In this document: positions 42,073 to 46,875 of the stretch, piece after piece
How positions within the stretch are numbered: position 1 is the first letter of the stretch
Layout of the letters: every line of letters starts with the position of its first letter
DNA from: an uncultured Ruminococcus sp.
Lineage (GTDB): Bacteria; Bacillota; Clostridia; Oscillospirales; Acutalibacteraceae
Assembly: GCA_902763835.1 (NCBI GenBank)
Contig: CACWTQ010000051.1
Location: 1-46,875 of the forward strand
Length of the DNA stretch: 46,875 nucleotides
Direction: 5' to 3'
Translations under genes and position numbers: made by a program
The notes under the pieces: generated by a model
Seen by the model: the letters and a program-made list of their open reading frames with translations, nothing else
The model's database searches: none
What the model was told of the DNA's origin: nothing

Positions 42073-44040
42073 ATGCGTTACTGCTGCCATTGCTTTGCGG
42101 AAGTAAACGATGAAGAGGGTGCATTCTGCCCCGAATGCGGTAAGGAACACAGCGAGCATTACGGTCAGAGCTACGAGCTTCCTGCCGGAACATATCTCAA
42201 CCACGGAAGATACTTTGTAGGTGAAAGTCTTGGTTCAGGCGGATTCGGCATAACCTATCTCGGCTATGATACTAATTTGAAGAAAAAGATTGTTATCAAG
42301 GAAACTTTCTACATCGGCTATTTTAAAAGAAATGTTTATAACAAAAAAGCCGCAAATCCCCTTGAAGTCGAGTACGACAACACAATCTCACTCGAGTATA
42401 TTATGAATAAGACCCGAAAGGAATGTGAAAGCCTTTCCGAGGGCGAAAGTCTTAATAACATTATGAGAGTGTACGATTTTTTTTCCGAGAATAATACGGC
42501 TTACATTATAACGGAGTACATAGAGGGCGAAACTCTCTTTGACAGAATAAACCGCACAGGCAAAATCGAATGGAATACTCTCTATTCCAAAATGAAACCC
42601 CTTATGCAAAGTCTTTCGGTGCTGCACAAGAAAGGTATTCTTCACAGGGATATCAAACCCCACAACATTATGATTAAGCATACCTACAACTTTGAAGAAA
42701 ATTATATTCTAATCGATTTCGGACTTGCACGCTCCGCCGAAGTGAAAACACTTTCATCAGCGGGAATTGCTTTCAGTCCGGGATATTCTCCGTTTGAGCA
42801 GCGAACATTTACCCAGCCTGACGGTACATACACAGACGTTTACGCACTTGCGGCAACTATGTATCATGCACTTTGCGGAGATATTCCGAACAATCTGGCT
42901 TCGGGTACGGTTGACGAGAACTTCCCGAAATTGTCGGAACTTAAATTAGGTAATTCCGTTCCAAGTTATGTTGCAGATACATTAAGATATGCCTTGAATC
43001 CAAACTTTAAAGCACGCTGTCAGACAGTGGACGAATTTATCGAGCTGCTCGAAAACAAACGAACCGTACCTCAATACGACAGTGAACTTCCTCAGCCCGA
43101 CGGCGGAAATGCGTATTCTCCTCTTTCGTCAAAAACAGTTTATGCACAGCCTAATACAGGAAACTTAGACTCAACCAAAACACAAATTGCTGCAAATAAT
43201 CCGTTTGCAAGCACCGAACCAAACGTAAATATACCGCAGCATAGTCCCGATTTTCAGCCGCCTGCGACTACAACCACGCAACAGACTATACAGAAACCTA
43301 TCACATATCAGGATATCGTTCCGGCAGCTCCGAAAAAGCGTACAAGCTTGTATGCGGTAATCGGCGGATTATGTGCCGTTTTCATCGGAGTGGCTGCATT
43401 TGCAATATTCAAAAGCGTTGGCTCGGACACTCCCGGAGAACGTGATTATACAACCACCAGCTCGCAAGAATCGTATTCAACACGAAGCAGAGTTACTTCT
43501 TCCGCAGACGAAGAAAATTCAATTTACGATACAGTAAGTGAAACTGTTTCAATTGCAGAAGAAGAGGACGTGTTCGATCCACTTTACGGCGAAGGTGCAA
43601 ACGGCACAATCAAACTTAAGGTTTGGGGTTCTGATGCAGCTCAGGAAATTCTCAATGAGCAGTGTAAAACTTTCTCCGAGAATATGAAGGATTATGGCGA
43701 CATTCAGATTGAGGTTGTTCCTCAGGGTGAAGCCGACTCAGCCACTCAGGTTCTCACAGATGCCGAAAGTGCCGCCGACGTGTTTGGATTTGCCTGTGAC
43801 AATATCAACAAGCTCGTAAAAGCAGGTACTCTTCTTGAGGTTACAGGTGCAGAGAAAGATCTCGTAGAGTCTTCAAACAGTGCAGAGTCCGTTGCAGCTG
43901 CTACTGTTGACGACAAGATTTACGCTTATCCCGAAACAGGCGACAACAGCTATGTTCTCGTATACGATAAGTCTGTTGTAAGCGATGAGCAGGCTAAGGA
44001 ACTGTTGGGAAATAAGTTGAACAATTTAGACGCAGGATAA
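42073..44040 (+). CDS. Zinc-ribbon Ser/Thr kinase with extracellular sugar-binding-like domain, truncated by MITE-A
   Basis: A 655-residue protein. Residues 1-25 form a zinc ribbon (CCHCF and FCPECG). The Hanks-type kinase domain (about 47-325) has GSGGFGITYLG, the ATP lysine in IVIKE near 76, HRDIKPHNIM near 191, DFGLA near 215 and GYSPFEQ. A Pro/Gln/Thr-rich linker leads to one membrane segment near 427-446. An acidic Ser/Thr linker follows, and residues 512-642 resemble the N-terminal part of a family 1 solute-binding protein (KLKVWGSDAAQEILNEQCKT, DVFGFACDNINKLVKAG). The MITE-A at 43998 cuts this domain at about a third of its usual length and supplies the tail ELLGNKLNNLDAG. ATG at 42073 follows AAAGGAC. 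It is divergent from the AAA cluster. Confidence 0.85.
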   Translation: MRYCCHCFAEVNDEEGAFCPECGKEHSEHYGQSYELPAGTYLNHGRYFVGESLGSGGFGITYLGYDTNLKKKIVIKETFYIGYFKRNVYNKKAANPLEVEYDNTISLEYIMNKTRKECESLSEGESLNNIMRVYDFFSENNTAYIITEYIEGETLFDRINRTGKIEWNTLYSKMKPLMQSLSVLHKKGILHRDIKPHNIMIKHTYNFEENYILIDFGLARSAEVKTLSSAGIAFSPGYSPFEQRTFTQPDGTYTDVYALAATMYHALCGDIPNNLASGTVDENFPKLSELKLGNSVPSYVADTLRYALNPNFKARCQTVDEFIELLENKRTVPQYDSELPQPDGGNAYSPLSSKTVYAQPNTGNLDSTKTQIAANNPFASTEPNVNIPQHSPDFQPPATTTTQQTIQKPITYQDIVPAAPKKRTSLYAVIGGLCAVFIGVAAFAIFKSVGSDTPGERDYTTTSSQESYSTRSRVTSSADEENSIYDTVSETVSIAEEEDVFDPLYGEGANGTIKLKVWGSDAAQEILNEQCKTFSENMKDYGDIQIEVVPQGEADSATQVLTDAESAADVFGFACDNINKLVKAGTLLEVTGAEKDLVESSNSAESVAAATVDDKIYAYPETGDNSYVLVYDKSVVSDEQAKELLGNKLNNLDAG

Positions 44041-44150
44041 TTTGTTCTGTGTTAGGCACAACACCGCAGGAATACTGACGTATTTCAAGGTAACGACACA
44101 CAGGGCAAATTAGACAAGTATAAATGTTCAAGTTATTTTCTGACAGTTCC
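43998..44150 (+). repeat. MITE-A copy 10 (153 bp) inside the kinase gene
   Basis: Complete termini flanked by TAA (43995-43997, 44151-44153). It is inserted in the extracellular domain of the kinase and ends the frame after 13 codons. No sequence continuing the solute-binding domain was seen downstream. Confidence 0.95.
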
Positions 44151-44248
44151 TAAGGGTTGCTTTGGTCTATTTTTTTTTACAGAAAGTTTACCTAGTTTCG
44201 CTGAGGGTAATTCATTTTTCTACGATAATTTGCTCCGTCAGCGAGCAA

Positions 44249-44401
44249 GGGCTCTGCCCCTGCCGGTGCAAGACCACTAGGAACACCTGCCAATCAGCTT
44301 TCGCCTGCGGCTCGGCTTCTTGGGGCGTTCCGTCGCCAGCAAGCTTTGAAAAGCTTGACCAAACTTTAAAATGATAAATCTTTTAGATTGTGAGTATAAT
44401 A
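44249..44401. repeat. REP2 copy b
   Basis: Near-identical to copy a (108-261). It lies between MITE-A copy 10 and the 3' end of the SDR gene, the same order as copy a. The interval 44154-44248 holds no gene. Confidence 0.85.
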
Positions 44402-44405
44402 CGCA

Positions 44406-45179
44406 TTACATACAGGTATAGCCACCGTCAACCGGAAGATTAACACCGGTAACGTAAGACGAAGCAGGAGAAGCAAGGAAAATAGCAGCTGTATCAAGCT
44501 CGCCTGTATTTCCGTAACGCTCCTCGGGAATCATAGTCTTTGCATTCTGCTGGAAGAAATCACTGTCGAGAGTAGCACGAGTGAGGTCGGTGTAAAAATA
44601 ACCCGGGCAGATAGCATTCACTGTGATGTTATATTTGCCCCACTCGGCAGCAAGAGCACGAGTAAGATTAACTACGCCGCCCTTAGCAGCATGGTACGGT
44701 GAAGAGCCTGCAATCTTGTTGCCTACAAGACCGTACATTGAAGCGATATTAATAATTCTGCCGTACTTGGCATCAATCATTGCTTTTTTAGCAACAGCAC
44801 GAGCAACCTTAAACGAACCGAAAAGGTCAATATTCATTTCGTTTTCAAACTGTTCGTCTGTAATATCCTCAGCCGGAGCAACAGCACCTGTACCTGCATT
44901 GTTGATAAGAATATCAACTTTGCCGAACTTTTCGAGAACTGTGTCAACCATAGCTTCAACTTGCTCAGTGCTTGTGATGTCGCAGCGAACAGGAAGAGTT
45001 TCCACACCGAATTCCTTGGAAATATTATTGGCAACCTCTTCGATAAGGTTTTGACGGCGAGCAACAACAACGATATTTGCCCCCTGATTTGCAAGAGCCT
45101 TTGCCATCTGCACACCAAGACCGCCGGAGCAGCCTGTAACAATAGCGACCTGTCCTTTTAAGTCAAAATAATTTTTCAT
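44406..45179 (-). CDS. SDR-family oxidoreductase (gluconate 5-dehydrogenase-like)
   Basis: A 257-residue short-chain dehydrogenase/reductase that uses NAD(P). It shows the cofactor motif TGCSGGLG near 16-23, NNAGTG, the catalytic Ser in IASMYG, YHAAKGG with catalytic Tyr and Lys, and CPGYFYTDLT. The region DFFQQNAKTMIPEERYG and the ending GVNLPVDGGYTCM are typical of gluconate 5-dehydrogenase or 2-deoxygluconate dehydrogenase types, but the substrate cannot be fixed from sequence. ATG at 45179 follows AAAGGAAAG. The frame extends upstream without a site. Own promoter at 45223-45251. Confidence 0.88.
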   Translation of the reverse strand: MKNYFDLKGQVAIVTGCSGGLGVQMAKALANQGANIVVVARRQNLIEEVANNISKEFGVETLPVRCDITSTEQVEAMVDTVLEKFGKVDILINNAGTGAVAPAEDITDEQFENEMNIDLFGSFKVARAVAKKAMIDAKYGRIINIASMYGLVGNKIAGSSPYHAAKGGVVNLTRALAAEWGKYNITVNAICPGYFYTDLTRATLDSDFFQQNAKTMIPEERYGNTGELDTAAIFLASPASSYVTGVNLPVDGGYTCM

Positions 45180-45222
45180 AACTTCTTTCCTTTCTGTTTT
45201 CAAAATCGGTTTGCTATTACTC

Positions 45223-45251
45223 ACTATACCATATTTTAACATATTTGTCAA
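45223..45251 (-). promoter_or_regulatory. Sigma-A-type promoter of the SDR gene
   Basis: On the minus strand TTGACA and TATAGT are 17 bases apart, about 45 bases before the start codon. Confidence 0.7.
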
Positions 45252-45319
45252 ATCATATTTTAAAAATATATGAAATTTTATCACTTTGTTTGAAGTGATT
45301 TATATCTGTTAAATACTTA

Positions 45320-45355
45320 GTATATATTATACTGTGAAATCCAGCAAAATTATTC
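45320..45355 (+). repeat. Direct repeat flanking the MNT-HEPN pair, left copy
   Basis: Shares ATATATTATACTGTGAAA and then CAAAATTAT with 46219-46254, in the same orientation. Confidence 0.6.
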
Positions 45356-45406
45356 GTATAATTTGCAGCAATCCAATAAAATCAAACCGACTCTGCCAAA
45401 ACTAAT

Positions 45407-45814
45407 TTATTTATCATTCAATTGTTTATCTATGTAGAATTTAACGGAATTCAAAAATATCTCTGCATTTTGAACTTGTGCTTCAACTTCCGACGGAATA
45501 ATATCATAAGAATCATCATAATCGCAAAAATGCCTCATATCAAAAGCGGTAGTTATAAAATTAGATAACTCAACATCAAATATATGTGTTTTTATATATG
45601 TTTTTTCTAAAGTGAGATATTATGCCCGAATGATGTTTAAAATCCACATTTTCAAGAGCGTTTAATGCTCTCATTGCATAAAAAATTGCATAGTATGACC
45701 TATTGGCTGCAATATCATAATCTTCAATAGCAAGATTTTTCTGAGCTTTTTTAAACAGTCTTCCGCTTTAGCTAATCTCATTCTGCATATATCTATAATA
45801 TCTTGATTATACAA
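45407..45814 (-). pseudogene. HEPN-domain protein, frameshifted
   Basis: On the minus strand three frames join into one HEPN protein: CRMRLAKAEDCLKK, then NLAIEDYDIAANRSYYAIFY and FKHHSGIISHFRK, then TYIKTHIFDVELSNFITTA to a TAA at 45407. Frame changes occur at two runs of six A (on the minus strand), at 45747-45752 and 45601-45606, and they cancel each other. The RxxxxH-type ribonuclease motif of HEPN toxins is not clearly seen; the conserved NRSYYAIFYAMRAL helix is. It starts at TTG (45814), overlapping the MNT gene by eight bases, or at ATG 45781. It is either decayed or a candidate for slippage or sequencing error. Confidence 0.75.
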
Positions 45815-46160
45815 CTTTTATTCCCTCCCTGATTACATTTTGAAAATACGGTAATGCCTTTTCGTATTTGCTAAATGTTTCAATATCCTGAACTTTCAAG
45901 GAAACAAACACATCATAATCCAATGCAATATTATCCACAGTAATTATAGCCGTAGTTCTGTACTTAAATAAATCTTCTTTCGGAATATCAACTAATGCCA
46001 TAACGTCAATATCGGATTCCTCGTCTTGGTCGCCCCGTGCATACGAACCGTACAATATCACCGCTTTCAGCTTTTCACCAAAAACCTCTTCAAGTGCAAG
46101 TTTGGTTTTCTTTAAAACCTTTTGTAAATTTTCCTGTGTGCATACTTGAAGTTCACTCAT
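45807..46160 (-). CDS. MNT-family nucleotidyltransferase (antitoxin-type)
   Basis: A 117-residue minimal nucleotidyltransferase with the signature ILYGSYARGDQDEESDIDVM, which holds the G-S catalytic motif and the D-x-D metal ligands, and a third acid in LDYDVFV. Such proteins pair with HEPN proteins in a common toxin-antitoxin layout, where the MNT protein can AMPylate the HEPN toxin (family knowledge). The HEPN gene follows with overlap but is frameshifted. ATG at 46160 follows AAAGGGGG. Confidence 0.88.
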   Translation of the reverse strand: MSELQVCTQENLQKVLKKTKLALEEVFGEKLKAVILYGSYARGDQDEESDIDVMALVDIPKEDLFKYRTTAIITVDNIALDYDVFVSLKVQDIETFSKYEKALPYFQNVIREGIKVV

Positions 46161-46218
46161 ATTGTTACCCCCTTTTCTTAATTATAACTCATTCACCAAA
46201 ATATTTCAATCACCCGTA

Positions 46219-46254
46219 ATATATATTATACTGTGAAAATGAACAAAATTATCC
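46219..46254 (+). repeat. Direct repeat flanking the MNT-HEPN pair, right copy
   Basis: Second copy of the repeat at 45320-45355, about 900 bases apart with the MNT-HEPN pair between them. Confidence 0.6.
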
Positions 46255-46314
46255 CAAAAAATCACATTGATTCAACAAACACGAAAAATATATATTTCGC
46301 AATGCAATGTATAC

Positions 46315-46364
46315 TTGACATTTTGAAATTTATGTTGTACAATAGTCTTGTAAGAAAACTTACA
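46315..46364 (+). promoter_or_regulatory. Promoter and operator of the XRE regulator
   Basis: TTGACA (46315-46320) and TACAAT (46338-46343) are 17 bases apart. Directly downstream TGTAAG and CTTACA form a perfect inverted repeat over four A (46349-46364), a good site for autorepression. Confidence 0.75.
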
Positions 46365-46394
46365 GCACTTTAGTGTAAAGAGGACTCAATACAT

Positions 46395-46598
46395 ATGAAG
46401 AACAAAAGAATGAAAATTGCAAGAATGGAAAAGGATATGAATCAGGAACAGCTTGGAAAAGCTGTCGGAGTTACAAGGCAAACCATAGGTATGATAGAAT
46501 CGGGGAACTACAACCCCACGCTAAAACTGTGTATTGCAATATGCAACGCACTTGACAAAACTCTTGACGAGCTTTTCTGGCCGGAGAAAGGGGAATAA
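46395..46598 (+). CDS. XRE-family HTH regulator
   Basis: A 67-residue single-domain Cro/CI-type regulator. The helix-turn-helix reads NQEQLGKAVGVTRQTIGMIE, followed by SGNYNPTLKLCIAICNALDK and a short tail LDELFWPEKG. Such small regulators often sit next to a membrane protein gene in Firmicutes. ATG at 46395 follows AGAGGA. It precedes the truncated membrane protein gene by three bases and has an operator-like palindrome at its promoter. Confidence 0.93.
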   Translation: MKNKRMKIARMEKDMNQEQLGKAVGVTRQTIGMIESGNYNPTLKLCIAICNALDKTLDELFWPEKGE

Positions 46599-46601
46599 TT
46601 T

Positions 46602-46823
46602 ATGAACGGAAATCAGATTGAAACAAACATTACAAAAAGTATCAAAAAACAGAACGGCGAAGTTATTCAAGATGAACGTCAAAGGCTTTACAATATGTCT
46701 GCTTTGACGTGCGGTTTGGTCGCAGGGTTAATTTTGGATATTGTAATGATATTTTATCATTTTTTTACAAGAAACATTAAGGAACTGTTGGGAAATAAAT
46801 TGAACAATTTAGACGCAGGATAA
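46602..46823 (+). CDS. Membrane protein encoded with the XRE regulator, truncated by MITE-A
   Basis: A 73-codon reading frame. The native part covers about 59 residues: a polar start (NITKSIKKQNGEVIQDERQR) and one hydrophobic segment (LTCGLVAGLILDIVMIFYHF). MITE-A copy 11 then supplies KELLGNKLNNLDAG and a stop. Similar regulator-plus-membrane-protein pairs usually have two or more membrane segments, so the 3' part is missing. ATG at 46602 follows AAAGGGGAA. It may be inactive. Confidence 0.7.
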   Translation: MNGNQIETNITKSIKKQNGEVIQDERQRLYNMSALTCGLVAGLILDIVMIFYHFFTRNIKELLGNKLNNLDAG

Positions 46824-46875
46824 TTTGTTCTGTGTTAGGCACAACACCGCAGGAATACTGACGTATTTCAAGGTG
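46781..46875 (+). repeat. MITE-A copy 11, cut by the window end
   Basis: Starts GGAACTGTTGGG after TAA (46778-46780) and runs to the central palindrome, where the window ends. Its last 33 bases equal the first 33 bases of the window. Confidence 0.93.

Noticed and set aside
44162-44374. 70-codon frame after the kinase
   Set aside because: It consists mainly of REP2 sequence, which is non-coding in its other copies.
1-46875. CRISPR array
   Set aside because: The repeated units are kilobases apart, occur in both orientations, have terminal inverted repeats and target duplications, and lack regular spacers or cas genes.
1-46875. tRNA or rRNA genes
   Set aside because: No cloverleaf with a TTCGA-type loop or rRNA core sequence was recognised by eye. 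A covariance-model search would be decisive.

Overview
The window looks like chromosomal DNA from a low-GC, Gram-positive anaerobe of the Oscillospiraceae, most likely a Ruminococcus and perhaps close to R. bromii (inference). The supports are a secreted dockerin-bearing protein, a CBM34/GH13-type alpha-glucan hydrolase, a SpoIIE sporulation phosphatase, AGGAGG ribosome binding sites and AT-rich sigma-A-type promoters. No rRNA, tRNA, CRISPR array, phage or complete insertion sequence was recognised.

Layout. 1-9.5 kb (minus strand): a two-component system, the tRNA methyltransferase TrmB, an Rpn-family PD-(D/E)XK protein, a GH13 enzyme, an aminotransferase and TrpS. 9.6-15.7 kb: a dockerin/CAP secreted protein, citrate synthase with a small zinc-ribbon membrane protein, a MarR regulator divergent from a MATE exporter, and a membrane protein. 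15.8-23.6 kb: a type IV pilus assembly operon (pilM-N fusion, pilO, pilD, pilB, pilT, pilC) without a recognisable pilin gene. 24.5-28.7 kb: a GntR/ABC transporter operon behind two tandem promoter-operator units. 29-36.6 kb: spoIIE, a lysine-rich protein, a MazG-like protein, lepA and two uncharacterised genes. 36.9-44 kb: the most unusual region, a five-gene minus-strand cluster built round a Ycf46-like AAA+ ATPase, divergent from a zinc-ribbon Ser/Thr kinase whose extracellular half resembles a sugar-binding protein and is cut off by a mobile repeat. 44.4-46.9 kb: an SDR oxidoreductase, an MNT nucleotidyltransferase with a frameshifted HEPN partner, and an XRE regulator followed by another gene cut off by the same repeat.

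The strongest unifying signal is a small non-autonomous element, called MITE-A here. There are 11 copies with imperfect terminal inverted repeats starting GGAACTGT, a central nested palindrome, and 3-bp TWA (TAA/TTA) duplications at nearly every intact copy. Copies sit in gene leaders, against stop codons and inside genes, giving two unrelated proteins the same C-terminal tail ELLGNKLNNLDAG. lepA lies between two half-elements in inverted orientation, each with its end facing outwards, so it may have been captured by the element. Several other repeat families (REP2, REP3, MITE-B, REP-D and a GTCGGGTAC stem-loop) lie beside or inside MITE-A copies. Both window ends fall in MITE-A and share the same 33 bases, as expected for a contig broken at repeats.
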